A stretch of DNA of 64,000 nt from assembly GCA_016647705.1 (NCBI GenBank), contig CM028328.1, positions 10,906,614 through 10,970,613 of the forward strand, read 5' to 3'. How positions within the stretch are numbered: position 1 is the stretch's first letter; every line of letters begins with the position of its first letter. The notes beneath the pieces are model-generated. The model was given only the letters and a program-made list of their open reading frames with translations. It had not been told where the DNA came from and searched no databases. This stretch comes from Eucommia ulmoides (lineage: Eukaryota; Streptophyta; Magnoliopsida; Garryales; Eucommiaceae). Of the stretch, positions 10,956 through 22,942 are shown piece after piece. The position numbers were made by a program, and so were the translations under genes.

Positions 10956-12350
10956 GTGATTGACACCACTCAGAGAGAAGTTCCGGTGACAGATATTCCA
11001 ATGGTCAGAGATTTTTTTGACGTATTTCCAGACGAATTGCCAGGGTTGCCCGTAGATAGGGAGATAGAATTCACGATCGAGTTATTTCCAGGCACTACTC
11101 CTATATCGATTCCACCTTATCGTATGGCACCTACTGAGCTGAAAGAGTTGGAAGTGCAGTTGCAAGATTTATTAGACCGTGGGTTTATCAGGCCCAGTGT
11201 CTCCCCATGGGGTGCCCCAATGCTGTTCGTAAAGAAGAAGGATGTCACGTTGAGAATGTGTATTGACTATCGACAGTTGAATAGGGTGACGGTTCGCAAT
11301 AAATACCCGTTGCCTAGGATGATGACTTGTTTGACCAACTCTAGAAAGTTAAATTATTTTCCAAGATAGATCTTCGATCGGGGTATCACCAACTAAAATT
11401 CAGAGATAGTGATGTGGCAAAAACAGTCTTCCGTACGAGATATGGACACTATGAATTTCTGGTTATGCCCTTTGGATTGACAAATGCCCCTGGGGCTTTC
11501 ATGGATTTGATGAACCGTATCTTTCAACCTTATCTGGATCAATTTATTATAGTGTTCATTGATGATATTTTGGTCTATTCCCAAAGTAGAGAAGAGCATG
11601 CAAAGCATCTCTAGATTGTATTGCAGAAGTTGCGGGAGAAGCGATTATATGCGAAATTTAGTAAATGTGAATTCTGGTTAGATCATGTGGTATTCTTGGG
11701 GCATGTTATTTCAGGAGATGGAATTTAGGTAGACCCGAAGAAAGTTGAAGCTGTTGTTTAGTGGGAAAGACCGAAAAATATGACTGAAGTTCGAAGCTTT
11801 TTAGGATTGGCGGGTTACTATCGACGGTTTGTGTAAGGATTTTCCGTTATAGCTACCCTGTTGACTCGATTGACCCGCAAGAAATCCAAATTTGAGTAGA
11901 CCGATAAATGTGAGCAGAGTTTCTAGGAGTTGAAGAGTAGATTGATATCGGCACCAATATTGTCCCTCCCATCAGAAGGGGGTGGTTTCGTGATTTATAG
12001 TGACGCGTCACACCAAGGGCTGGGATGTGTTCTGATACAACATGGTCACGTAATCGCATATACATTTCAGCAATTGAAGAACCATGAGCATAATTACTCG
12101 ACACACGATTTAGAGTTGGCTGCAATTGTGTTCGCCCTGAAGATTTGGAGGCACTACCTGTATGGCGAGACATGTGAAATATACGCCGACCATCAGAGTT
12201 TAAAGTACTTGTTTACTCAGAAGGAATTAAATCTGAGGTAGAGGCGTTGGATGGAGTTGATCAAGGACTACGATTGCACTATCCATTATCATCCAAGAAA
12301 GGCTAATGTTGTAGCGGATGCTTTGAGTCGAAAATCGGCAGGCTCGGTCG
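10956..12350 (+). pseudogene. Reverse transcriptase and RNase H of the Tekay-like polyprotein
   Basis: The Ty3/gypsy reverse transcriptase starts with the [15 protein letters not shown]-type linker near 11027. The RT palm follows, with CIDYRQLN (11258-11281) and the catalytic FIDDIL (Asp-Asp at 11561-11566). A frame change near 11320 and stops at 11612 and beyond break it. RNase H follows at about 11980-12350 with YSDAS, DLELAA, ADHQ and VADALSR, so its acidic residues are present. Stops at 11728, 11758, 11836, 11896, 11926 and 12238 all fit C-to-T changes on one or other strand. Confidence 0.88.
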
Positions 12351-12529
12351 CACATCTTCGAGTCGCTCATGCTAACCTGTATGCAGAGTTGAGATCATTG
12401 CGAGTTCAGTTAGAGGTTGGTTAGACGGCAGTAGTGCTTGCAACCTTGACTTTGAGGCCGACGTTGATTGACCGCATTATTGAAGCTCAAAAGTCAGACA
12501 TTTAATTGGAGAGGATTCGGGATGAGGTG

Positions 12530-13650
12530 AAAAATGGTCACAGAACTGATCATCATATCAGGGATAGTGAGAAAGTTTTGATGGCTGTGTATGCCTAATG
12601 ATGTCAATTTGAAAAAGAATATCTTAGAAGAGGTGCATAGCTTAATGTATACAATGCATCCGGGAAGTACCAAAATGTATCGAGATTTGCGTGAGCATTA
12701 TTGGTGGATCGGAATGAAACGGGAGATTACAGAATTTGTTGCCAGGTGCCTTATGTGTCAACAAGTAAAGATTGAGCATCAACGTCCAAGTGAGTTGTTG
12801 TAATCTCTACCTATTTCAAAGTGGAAGTGGGAGCATATCACGATGGATTTCATTTCGGGATTACCCCGTACTCAAAATGGGTATAATTTCATCTAGGTGA
12901 TCGTTGATAGGCTTACCAAGTCCGCTCATTTTCTGGCCATAAAGACGACATTTTCTCTTGAAAAATATGCCCAATTGTATATTGATGAGATTGTTAGGTT
13001 GCATGGCGCACCGATTTCTATAGTGTCGGATAGAGATCCGAGATTTACTTTGAGGTTCTAGCCGAGTTTGAAGACTACCTTAGGTACCAAGCTGAAATTT
13101 AACACCGCTTTCCATCCTCAGACAGACGGTCAATCAGAGCGTACGATTCAGTCGTTGGAAGATATGTTGCGGGGATGTGTTCTAGAATTTCCTGGAAGCT
13201 GGGATGATCATTTGTCGTTGATGGAATTCGCCTACAATAACAGCTACCACTCGAAAATTGAGATGTCTCCGTATGAGGCGTTGTATGGTAGGAGATGCAG
13301 AATCCCAGTTTGTTGGACTGAGGTGGGTGAACGTAAATTGTTGTTGTCGGACATAACCCAATTGACAGTAGACAAAGTAGAGGTGATTTGAGAAAAGTTG
13401 AAAATTGCTCAGAGTTGACAGAAGAGTTATGCAGACAAGCACTGGCGGGAGTTGGAGTTTAAGGTGGGAGACTATGTATTCTTGCGTATTTCTCCGTGGA
13501 AATGCATAATGAGGTTTGGAAAGAAAGAGAAGTTGAGCCCAAGATACATCGGACCATATGAAATTCTAGAGCGGGTTGGCACGACAGCGTATTGACTCGT
13601 GTTATCGCCAGAGTTATCTCGACTGCACGACGTTTTCCATGTATCAATGC
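12530..13650 (+). pseudogene. Integrase of the Tekay-like polyprotein
   Basis: The HHCC zinc region is visible at about 12618-12770, including HPGSTKMYRDL and CLMCQQ. The DDE core has Asp in MDFISG (about 12843), Asp in SDRDPRF (about 13028) and Glu in DGQSERT (about 13137). The GPYEI-type C-terminal motif lies near 13555. Stops lie at 12801, 12895, 13060, 13389 and 13416. The reading frame changes near 12590 relative to RNase H. The catalytic triad itself is intact, so damage is by stops and shifts. Confidence 0.87.
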
Positions 13651-13654
13651 TCCA

Positions 13655-13883
13655 GAAATATATGCCAATCCCTTCTCATGTGTTGACTTCGTAGCCAATC
13701 GAATTGGAAGCAGATTTGTCCTACGTTGAGGAGCCAATTCAAATCCTAAACCGTAAAGATCAAGTGTTACGAACGAAGACGATCCCATTAGTCAAAATGT
13801 TGTGGCACAGTCATGCGGTGGAAGAGACGACATGTGAGCGAGAGGAAGAAATGAGGAACAAATACCTGCATTTATTCGACTAA
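13655..13883 (+). pseudogene. C-terminal chromodomain of the Tekay-like integrase
   Basis: The tail reads through PIQILNRKDQVLRTKTI and VKMLWHSHAVEETTCERE to a stop at 13881-13883. This is the chromodomain-like module of chromoviruses, which is thought to steer integration to marked chromatin. In the usual pattern a Trp stands where Cys is seen in EETTCE, so one aromatic-cage position may be lost. One stop at about 13692 interrupts the preceding linker. Confidence 0.8.
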
Positions 13884-13959
13884 GGTAAAAAAAATAAAAA
13901 ATAAAAAATAAAATAATAATAATAATAAATAAATAAAATTTCGGGACGAAATTTCTTTT

Positions 13960-13971
13960 AGGAGGGAAGAG
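13960..13971 (+). other. Polypurine tract of the Tekay-like element
   Basis: AGGAGGGAAGAG lies immediately before the 3' LTR. The preceding TTCGGGACGAAATTT is the usual run-up in Tekay/Del elements. It is the plus-strand primer site. Confidence 0.88.
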
Positions 13972-13972
13972 T

Positions 13973-14400
13973 TGTAAAACCGAAATTGTAGAACGTACGT
14001 CATAAATAGTTGCATTATAGAGCATTAGAAAATTTTAGGGTAAAAATTTTATTGATTAAAATTCAAATCAAAAGTTGGGGGTTGAATTGGAAATTTAGAA
14101 ATATAAAAATTTAAACTTGAGATTCAAATTGACAATTAAAAATCAAAAATTAAAAATATTAAGGGTAAAATTATAATTTTTGAAACTTTTAAAAATTGAA
14201 ATTTATTGAAATTAAGATCTTAAAGAAATTGGGGGGGGGGGGGGGGAGAAAAATACAATTTAACTATATTTTTTAAAATATACATATATATATATAAACG
14301 TTGTGTGTGTGTGTGACAGATGATCAAACCGGCTGAAAGGAGAGAGCGATCGTGGGGCGACGTGGCGTGCTTAGGATAAGATTAATCCACTTAATTCATG

Positions 14401-14450
<50 letters not shown>

Positions 14451-16719
14451 GTATGTATGCATGCATGTAGTTCATCAGGGAAGATCAAATCTGAAAGTTT
14501 AGAAAAAAATCTAGAGAGAGAGAGAGGACCAGAGGAGGACGGGGCTGTCGGAGTTCCGTGATTGGCATTTCTCCGGTGAGCAGTGCTTGTGTTTTGTGGA
14601 TGCATGTATGTGTTTCTGTGGCTGCTGCTGTGTGCCTCTGCTTTGAATCAATCGTGTGGGTTTTCCGGTTGTTCACTCGGTAGCCGTAGGGGTGAGATCG
14701 TCAACGGTGTGATCGTTGTCGTCCGTCGCCGTCGTCTGGTGAGTAATTGTGTATATTTGTCTCTGATTATTTTGGTAGGTGTAGGCATGCATGTGTGTTG
14801 TTCCATCGTCGGTCTGGTGGTTCCGCCGGTGCGTGTGTGTGTAACAGTATAGGTGGGTTATCCGTTCGGTCCGACGATATCGTCGACATTGTGCCTGTAT
14901 GTGTACTTTGCTTGATGACTATGTGTGTGTATGCCGTTTCTGCGGTGGGTATTCTGTCCATGGTGTTCGTGGGTTGTATGTGTATGACGTCGACAGTTGT
15001 AGCGTGTGTGTGTGGGCGTGAGCTCGATAATATTGTGGGTGTGCGTGTTTGGCTATGGGGCGGCCGATGGTGGTTGTTGTTCGGTAGTGGCTGGTGTGCA
15101 GCGGTGAGGGTCGGCTGAGAGTGGGAGGTCACCGGTGGACAGTAGTAGAAGAGAGAGAGGGGAGCTCTGAAACGGGAGCAGGAAGCAGAGCAGAGGCAGA
15201 AAAGGAACAGAGAGAGGGATAAGCCGTTGGGGGTGGGATCACAGTGGAGTTTCACCGGCATGCGTGGGCCGTCGGTGATCATATGGGTGTGTGGCGTGGT
15301 CGGAGCAGTGGCCGGCGGCGAGTCCCAGAACCGGGAGAACAGAAATGGAAAAAACAAACAGAAGAAGAAAGAAGAAGAAAAAAAAAAAAAAAGGAAAGAA
15401 AGGGGAATTGCACAAATAACCCTGATAAAATTCAAATCCATCTCGCGGCCCGTAAACGATTCGGAATGGATATTGTTTTTCGTTAAATTTATTTTAGTTT
15501 TGTTAAATTCAATTCTAGCATAAACGTTTTTGTAATCGGAATAGTAAATTTGGGATCGTTCATATTATAAGATTTTTATGCAACAATTAACAGAATGAAA
15601 TTATCAGAATAATAACAATTTTCATAAATAAAATATAAGGAATGGAAGTATGCGGAACTTAGGGTCTGCATTACTTGATTGTGTGATTTTATATAAAATA
15701 TTAATATAGGCTCTGTCATTATTAGGTTCGCAGGCACCGGCATCCAGATAGAGTGCGGTCAGTGTTCGTTTTGCAAAACAGATATCGAGGTGAGTGTACT
15801 GTCTTCTTGCCAAATTAATTGTATACATATCTATGATAAAAAATGGTTGTATTTAAATTAGATGCTTTCAAAAAATATGTGGTGATTGGAAGATGTTGAT
15901 TAGACGATATTATTGAGTGATATGATTCGCTTTGGCGGAGTGATGTTTATCCGCTTCAGTGGAGTGATGTTATCCACTTCGGCGGAGTGATGTTTATCTG
16001 CTTCGGCAGAGTGATGTTAGATATTTATACTGCGCAGTGATTATCCGCTTTAGTGGAGTGATGAGTGTTCGTAGGAAGGCATATCCTACGGATGGTACGG
16101 TACTATTGCAACTCTCGATCATGAGGTTAAAACGATCGCTATGGCTAGCCAATGTGTGTTGTGGTGGAGTGGTGTGTTTGGGATGTGTGCTTGAGTTGTG
16201 TGTTTGAGATGTGATGTTTTACTCACATTGGTTGATTTATTATTTATTATGATGATTGGTTTGATTTTATACAAGATTGATTTGGATGGAACTTATCTAT
16301 ATCGTTTTATTTTCACTACTTATATACTTATGCGTGATCCATATTTAATTGTGGTAATATTTAGAATGTATTATTGTTTTAAAAAAATATATATTTTACT
16401 AAGAAGGCAGTACACTTGCAGGTACAACATCTAGGAGTCGGTTCCCTACTGGCACTAGGTAGAGTCCGGCGATGGTGTAGTATAGAAATATTTTGGAGAG
16501 GAGCTGTCTGAGGCGAACCTGTGTGCGTTTCATTGTTGTTATTATAATTCAGGGACGAGTGTGTCCCCAGTTTGAGATGTTGTATATGGTCAGTAAAAAA
16601 AATGGTTGTATATTTTTTGTATGCACTTTGTCGTTTACTAGTGGGTTTGACATTAAGATGAGGTCGTGTCGATGTGATGCCGGCCCCACGGTGATGGGTG
16701 TCCAAGGTGGGGTGTGACA
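13973..16719 (+). repeat. 3' LTR of the Tekay-like element
   Basis: It aligns with 6250-9044 and ends TGTGACA before the right target duplication ATGTA. The main differences from the 5' copy are a shorter TA run, an added G run at 14231-14246 and scattered substitutions. Confidence 0.9.
15915..16065 (+). repeat. Tandem TTCG-loop hairpin units in the 3' LTR
   Basis: The counterpart of the 8222-8370 array. One unit has the arms TCTGC and GCAGA where others have TCCGC and GCGGA, so both sides of the stem change together. Confidence 0.72.
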
Positions 16720-16724
16720 ATGTA

Positions 16725-18957
16725 TCCCGATTAGGATCACGTACGACACAAAATAAATTTATATTTATGTGTGTTTTTAATAGGATCCTAATTAGTTAAC
16801 ATATTTACTCTAATGTGAAATTGAAGAACAAATATTGACCTAAGAAAGATTAGTGCTTAAAATTAATTAATAAGTGTTAATCAAGTTTATCGAGAAAAGA
16901 AATCGGTTAAAGAGGCAAAAACGTTAAAGATTGGAGTTAAAATTAATTAAGGAAGAAGTAATTCCAGCAATGATCGGTCAACTAATGAGATGTAGGCTGG
17001 AAAATGGAGAGGTCTTTGGATTGATCGGTCAACTGACCGAGGAGAGATCGGTCGACCTATGGTCGATATATGAACTCTCTAAATCGATCAGTCGACAGAT
17101 CATGAATGATTGGTCGATCGACAATGGCTGAGAAATAGCTTGGGGAGCATCCTGAATCAATCGGTCAACCGATACATAGAGGATTGATTGACCGACTGGC
17201 GAGTAATTTTGGCTTGGGGTACAACCTGAATCGATCGATCGACTTAGGGAGTTTGGTCGATCAACCGATGGGTCTGTTTCAGGATTTGAGAATTTTGTGG
17301 ATTTGATAAAAAAGTAGCTGTTACTAGTAATTTTTTGGTTGAAATCTGAGAGATATTTTAGGGATTTGAATATATTATAGATATGGCATTGTTATTTAAA
17401 TATCCCTATAGATATGATACACATATTTAAAGTGTTTATCAAATTGGTTTATTTAACATTTCCTATTTTTATAATTTGAGATTGAGAAATATTTGAGGGA
17501 CTAAATTGAATAATTTAAAAGCTATAATTAAGCGAATTGAACCAAAATTAAAACGTATTGATATATGTGGTCTATATGTTCATTTAATTGTCATAATTTG
17601 TGGGAACTAGCCGTTAGAGAGCCTATTTCAAAATTGTTTAAATAGACCTGCGTTTTTTTAGAGATAATCAATTCTTTTATCACAAACTATTCAGTTTCTG
17701 AGCTTTCTGAGAGTTATCATTATGATATTATATTGAGATATTATCGTAAGTTCATTATAGTGTTGGAATTCTTGAGTTAAAGCGCTAATTCATTTGGCAT
17801 CATCGATCTGAGTTGTCTATCGATCTGATTTGCATTTTTTCTGTGCTTCTCTGGTGAGATCGTTTCAAGCTTATTTTTTTTTTATTGAGTTTATTATTAT
17901 TGTTTGCTTGATTGGTAATTCGATCTTGTGAAATCGTTTTTGAACGTTAAAAGTATAAAAAGTCTTTTAAAACGATTTTTTTTGAAAATCTGATTACGTG
18001 TTAAATTATGTGCTACTCGTGTATTTTTAGAATCAGATTTTGAAATTCTCACTTTATTTATATTATTAGTATTTATCGAGATATTAATTGAGTTTAAATT
18101 AATTTGAGGTGGTAGAAGCTTGGAGTGGGAGAAAACTTATCAATTTATGTAATTGGTAAGTTGTGTGCGGATCAGATATTATTGGGAATATCTAATTAGG
18201 GGTAGCTGAGTTTCAATATCTTCCTATAAAGAGATTGAGGTTTGATTTTTTCCCAAACTATAAAAAGAATAGGTTACTCTTTTCCCATGAAAAGAGATAG
18301 GGTTAATTCTTCCTGATTAGAATTGAAATTTAGTGAATTTATAATGGTTCAATCCTTACCGATAAAAAGGGTACTTGGAGTATTTGTGATGTTTGATTCT
18401 TAGTCTAAGGTATAAAAGAATTAGGTTTGATTCTTAACTTGTGAAGGATTAGGTTAATCTTGAGTTTGAAAAATATAAAGTTATTCATATGCCTGGGAAA
18501 AGGAATAGGTGGTGATTCCTCCTGAATAGAATTAGGTTAGTCTTGAGTCTGGTAAAAAGAATGGATTATTCCTGAGCTTGGAAAAAGGAAATTGTAGAGA
18601 TTGATTCTGAGCCTATAAAAAGAATCATTGTGTAAATGTTTGGTTCCTACATGTTTAAAGAAATCTTAGTGGTTTAGTGAGTGCGACTTTTCATGGGGTT
18701 TGGAGGACTGGATTAGCCAAGAATGGCTTGGTGAACCAGTATACATTGTGTTGTGCTGCATTCTTATTTTATTTGTTTTTTGTTGTTTGAGTGTGCACCT
18801 AGTTTATATAACACTTATCCGCTGTTATAAAAAGATAATAATTAATTTAGGATAAAATTAATTATTTGAATTTTCAAAGTGTTATAAGTTGATAATTTGA
18901 TTTAAATTTTATAACTACCTAATTCATCCCCCTCTTGGGTAGATCACTGGGCCAACT
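16725..18957 (+). repeat. 3' LTR of copia element A, second part
   Basis: It continues the LTR broken at 6249, starting with TCCCGATTAGGATCAC, which also follows the uninterrupted site near 216. It ends GGGCCAACT, one base off the family end CCAACA. It lacks the hAT MITE of the 5' LTR. GTCGAC-type words are clustered at 17010-17270. Confidence 0.83.
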
Positions 18958-19897
18958 GAGAATTTTTTGGCCTTTTTTATATGGTCCTCTAGGCGGAATA
19001 TTAATTTCATAAAATTCCCAATATTCATTTTGATTTAGGCAAAAACTCATCTTCCATTGATATTTGTTGTATAACAATATCGCATATCGACGGTGTAGTA
19101 ACTTTTATATCACATATCGACCCTCGTATTAAGAATAAAAACTAGATAACAAATATTTAGTAATATTCATAAAAAAATTATTACACAACAAATATTTACA
19201 ATTCAGATGTCTTTATTGTAAAATACTACCAGGACACTCCACGCGGATACCCTTGCTGCTGGAAAATACTGTCGGGATTTTTATTGGTTTGGTTTAATGG
19301 TACTTTGCCCCCATTAATTGATGGAATTTAATTTTATACTCATGTAGTACATTCATAAGCACTTATCGCCTATGGCTCAGATTAAAGTGCAATGGTTATA
19401 TTTTTTGCTAAAATTAATGGTCAAATCTCAAAAGGTTAAAATTAATAAATTATTTAATATTAATTAACATTTATATTCCAGGATAGGGGCGTGTCGGATA
19501 AAATCCGTTTGCGTTTTTATTATTATTATTTTTTTATTTATTTCCCAAGTTGGGTTGGGCCAGGTCGGGTAAGGGTAAAGGTAAGAGTAAGTGTAAGTTT
19601 ATTATTTTGCAAAATTCTATTGATTATTTTACCGTTGCAATGTAAGGGTAAATACTGATGATATCATAGAAGTATAAAGTACAATTGATCCAAATCATAA
19701 AGGACTCCAAAATTCTTATAGCGCACGAATTGTATATATTGAAATTTTTAAATTTATGTATCGTTCACAAATGTGTTTTTTTTTTCCTTTATGGCTAGGT
19801 AAGTTTCTGTGCTTATATAATCTTTGTAATTGGTCTTCACTTGATCTTTTCAATATCTAGGTTTCGGTAAGACAAGTGGGAAGTCTGTTTATGAACC
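18958..19897. other. AT-rich spacer, no gene seen
   Basis: Stops are frequent in all frames. I see no splice-and-frame pattern, repeat boundary or RNA gene. A short GGTAAG-type purine repeat lies at 19570-19600. Confidence 0.5.
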
Positions 19898-19909
19898 GAT
19901 TGACAATTT

Positions 19910-20032
19910 TTATTTTTAATTTTTTTAACTCACACGCTCCACACCCATGCACACGATAGGACTTGAACCCCACACCACCTTTGTGTGGGGGGTGGTGACC
20001 CTACCACTAGGACACCACATGAGTCTTAAAGT
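19910..20032 (-). mobile_element. tRNA-derived SINE (about 123 bp)
   Basis: On the minus strand the element opens with GTGTCCTAGTGGTAGGG, a polymerase III box A. About 40 bases later comes GGGGTTCAAGTCC, close to the box B consensus. It ends in an A/T-rich tail. The 12-bp direct repeat GATTGACAATTT flanks it (19898-19909 and 20033-20044), as expected for LINE-mediated insertion. It would be transcribed by RNA polymerase III from its internal promoter and has no protein. Confidence 0.8.
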
Positions 20033-20044
20033 GATTGACAATTT

Positions 20045-20784
20045 GACAATGTCTATGTTGCAATTGACCCATTGGGGGATACGCTTCAATTCAACGGATT
20101 AGGTACATATATATATATATATATATATAATTTTCTTACAAATTTAAAAAATTTAATACGAAATTAAAGGGTTAATGGTATTTTTTAATCTCTATGATTT
20201 GATCGAATTGCACGTTGTGCTCTTGTGAAATTTTTGTTATCACTTACTTTCCATATAGTTCAAATTTAAGTGTAATAGTTAAATAATTAACAGAATTTCA
20301 AGAAATGATAAAGTTATCTTTATATTCGACTCGACCCAACTTGGAAGAATAAAAGAAGGAATAAAATAAAAAAACAAAGGACAAACCGAAATTTATAGCT
20401 TTGTCACAGGAGTATAAATATCAATTAATATTAAATCATTTACTAATTTCGATTTTTTGAAATTTTTATTGTTACTTTTAACGAAAAATAAAAAATATTT
20501 CATTTAAATTCAAAGTTCAAATAAGTACTTACGAAAATATTATGGAGGTGTAAAATACAATACGTTGAAATCCAGTTGAAAGTTCAATTTGATAATAATG
20601 TAAAATTATAGATGATAAAAATGAATGGAGTCTTTTTTTTTGGTAGAGTGTGTCCGGGTCAATTTATTTGCACCTCAACTAACTACTTCATTGGGCGATT
20701 TTAAGATTGCACTCCTCCACATTCATCAGGAGAGTCGAACCATGATTGGTAGGAAAAGAAGCGTCTCTCCCTATCAACCATACT
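20045..20784. other. AT-rich spacer with a TA microsatellite
   Basis: A TA run lies at 20106-20128. No coding region, RNA gene or terminal repeat is recognised. Confidence 0.5.
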
Positions 20785-20971
20785 TGAGTATGGATAGAGT
20801 CTTCAATAACAAAAAAACAACAGACAAACCTAATATGGGGAAAAAATATTTATTGATCGCAAACAGAGATTTCTACACACCGAGTGCCAAAAATTATTTA
20901 AAAATTATTCAAAAATAATTAAATATCCTAAAAATACAAAGGATCTCCAGTAAATATATAGAATCTGAGAA

Positions 20972-21485
20972 TTACATAATGGTGCAAGACGGGTCTCATC
21001 GGGGATAGTTGACGTCAAAATAATAAGGGGGTACCCCACCATAATAATAAGGGTATCCTGTCCAAATAACAGGCGGTTGAACCTCAACTTTGGCCTCGAC
21101 CTTCTTCTCCTCTTTCTTTTCCGGCAACGGTCCGACGCTCACAAGCTCCGCTTGGGGAATCTTCTTCCGCATCATGTTGGTTAGCACGGCGGCGTCGATT
21201 TTGTTTCCGGTGACCTCTATCTGGTCCATTTCCTGGCCTTGTAAAGCAACTGACTCCACCCCTACAAAGCATGTACATGAGTAACTGGGTACACCATATT
21301 TACTGAATATGATTTTAATTACGCAGATCCCGCAATGACAGGAGCCTTTGTACACAGGCTGACCTTTTTTATATACATATTTATATTTCTTACCATCAGC
21401 ACTGACAGCAATCTTCATGGCCTTGGATCTGGACTTCCATGGAAATCTTGATCACTACCTTTTGCAGAAAAAAAATAAATTTAAT
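20972..21485 (-). pseudogene. HMA-domain protein (HIPP/Pik-HMA type), decayed duplicate
   Basis: The paralogue of the gene at 48066-48662. The last exon (21261 to 20996) is open and encodes VESVALQGQ, the acidic/Lys-rich linker and the Tyr/Pro-rich tail ending VDVNYPR-like residues. Three lesions are visible. The splice acceptor before exon 2 has changed from CAG to CTG (plus-strand 21466). About 8 bases are missing in exon 2, shifting the frame. A TGA at 20996-20998 comes just before what would be Asp-Pro-Ser and a CaaX box, Cys-Thr-Ile-Met, ending at 20972. The first exon and promoter seen in the other copy are absent, replaced by repeat sequence at 21511. A shorter product could start at the internal Met at 21418, but it would lack most of the first beta strand and the prenylation site. 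Confidence 0.8.
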
Positions 21486-21510
21486 TAACCGTAAAGAAAC
21501 ACTCCTAATG

Positions 21511-21870
21511 AGGGGTGAGGGGTGTGCAACGGATTTGGTCAATTTGCCAAACTCGCCTATACCGGCAAACCCGTACCGTAAAAAAACCGCCCAATACTAA
21601 CCCGCACATTGCATGGGTGTTAAATCTTGAAACCCGCACCTGTATGGGCGGGTTACGGTTTGGCCCATGTTCTTACGGTTTAGCAACATTTATTATATTG
21701 CAAGAGCAATCTACGGTTCTAATTAGTCTAGCCTGAAAATAGGCTCAACCTGTATACTATTGGCTAGCCCACGATTTAAACTAACCAACCTGCATAATCC
21801 AACCCGCACATCATTGGGCGGTCCACGGTTCAAATTAACCCAACACGCCTAGTCCGTTTTTAGTGTTCTA
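21511..21870. repeat. Degenerate repeat rich in ACCCGC words, possible hAT-like relic
   Basis: It begins GAGGGGTGTGCAACGG, similar in style to hAT MITE ends, and repeats words such as AACCCGCACATTG. Homology with copy 2 of the duplication breaks at its left edge. No matching right terminus or target duplication was found, so the class is uncertain. Confidence 0.35.
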
Positions 21871-22198
21871 AATTTTGTTATGTAGTGTTATTAACATAGT
21901 TTATATACAAAAAAAAAATTGGTTCATTTCTGTTATGGATATGCAATCTTTTGTTAATACCAAATTGCCGAAAAAATCTCGTCGTTATCGAACCAATTCA
22001 TCTGGTTAACTTTGGCGAATTTTTAAAATTCATTCATTTGTCCATTTATAGTAGTGTTGGAGTATTTTGAACGTAATTTACGCACAAAAAAATTAGATTT
22101 ATTTAAAATATCGATAGACTACCGTTAATTAACTCAAAGTTGCCGAAAATTTTTAAAAAAATTTGGGCCAAAAAGTTTTTTGTTTTTTTTTTTGGTAA

Positions 22199-22276
22199 AC
22201 CCGGGGTTGAGTACCTCGGGTTCTACATAGAACCCCGGGTATAAAGGGCAAAAAAAAAAAAAAAAAAAAAAAAAAA
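22199..22276. repeat. Inverted repeat followed by poly(A) run
   Basis: ACCCGGGGTT (22199-22208) and AACCCCGGGT (22231-22240) form a perfect 10-bp stem with a 22-bp loop. A run of about 27 A follows. ACCCGGGG recurs near 22338. It may be part of a small foldback element whose ends I could not fix. Confidence 0.55.
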
Positions 22277-22792
22277 ATAAATAAATTTTTTGATACGCTT
22301 GGGGTTGTGAACCTTGGGTATACGCCCACACCCCCAAACCCGGGGATCACATCTCCGGGTAAGATTACTTTGGTAAATAAATTTAAAGTAAGTCCTTTTT
22401 TTTTTTTTTTTTTTAAATATATTAGAAGTGTAAACAACTCCGCTCATCACATGTAACAAGCTCACCGAATGAGACAAGTCAATGTCTTTTGGGTCTATAG
22501 GTTTCTATGAAATTTCCATGGGTTCACACAAAATAGTCAATCTGAATCTTTCAAAGGGGCCTACTTGAAAAACTACAGGGTCATAATTAAAAGTTCCTAA
22601 AAATATTTTTAAATAAAAAAGAAACTCTTTTATTCATTTATTTTTGGGTAATTTTTTTTTAGTTCTCTATAGGTAGGTTATAGAGGAATCAGACTCCCTG
22701 ACATGATGTATTTAGTTTTCACACTCTGTTAACATTTATTTACGATTATATCATTTTGTCCTATACAACCAAACAAAAATGTGTAACAGGGC

Positions 22793-22882
22793 GTTGACAT
22801 TAACATTAACGTGAAATTGTTCAAACAATGGACATTGTCTATATTAAAATATTACAATTGAATTTCATGTTAACGTTATTAG

Positions 22883-22942
<60 letters not shown>

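Larger units (their letters stand above)
6250..16719 (+). mobile_element. Ty3/gypsy chromovirus, Tekay/Del-like, full length but decayed
   Basis: A complete LTR element with 5' LTR, primer site, gag-pol with chromodomain, polypurine tract and 3' LTR. LTR ends are TGTAAAAC and GTGTGACA. The 5-bp duplication ATGTA (6245-6249, 16720-16724) flanks it. Domain order PR-RT-RH-IN-chromodomain defines a chromovirus. Long LTRs (about 2.75 kb) and the tail before the polypurine tract fit the Tekay/Del lineage. In the first roughly 245 aligned LTR bases I count about 9 substitutions by eye, so the insertion is not recent. The coding region has many stops and at least three frame changes, so it cannot move by itself. 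Confidence 0.92.

Noticed and set aside
19950-20020. Possible tRNA gene
   Set aside because: Box A and box B are present, but there is no cloverleaf or mature end. Target duplications and an A/T-rich tail mark a SINE.
22134-22477. Phe- and Lys-rich frames on the minus strand
   Set aside because: They follow poly(A)/poly(T) tracts.
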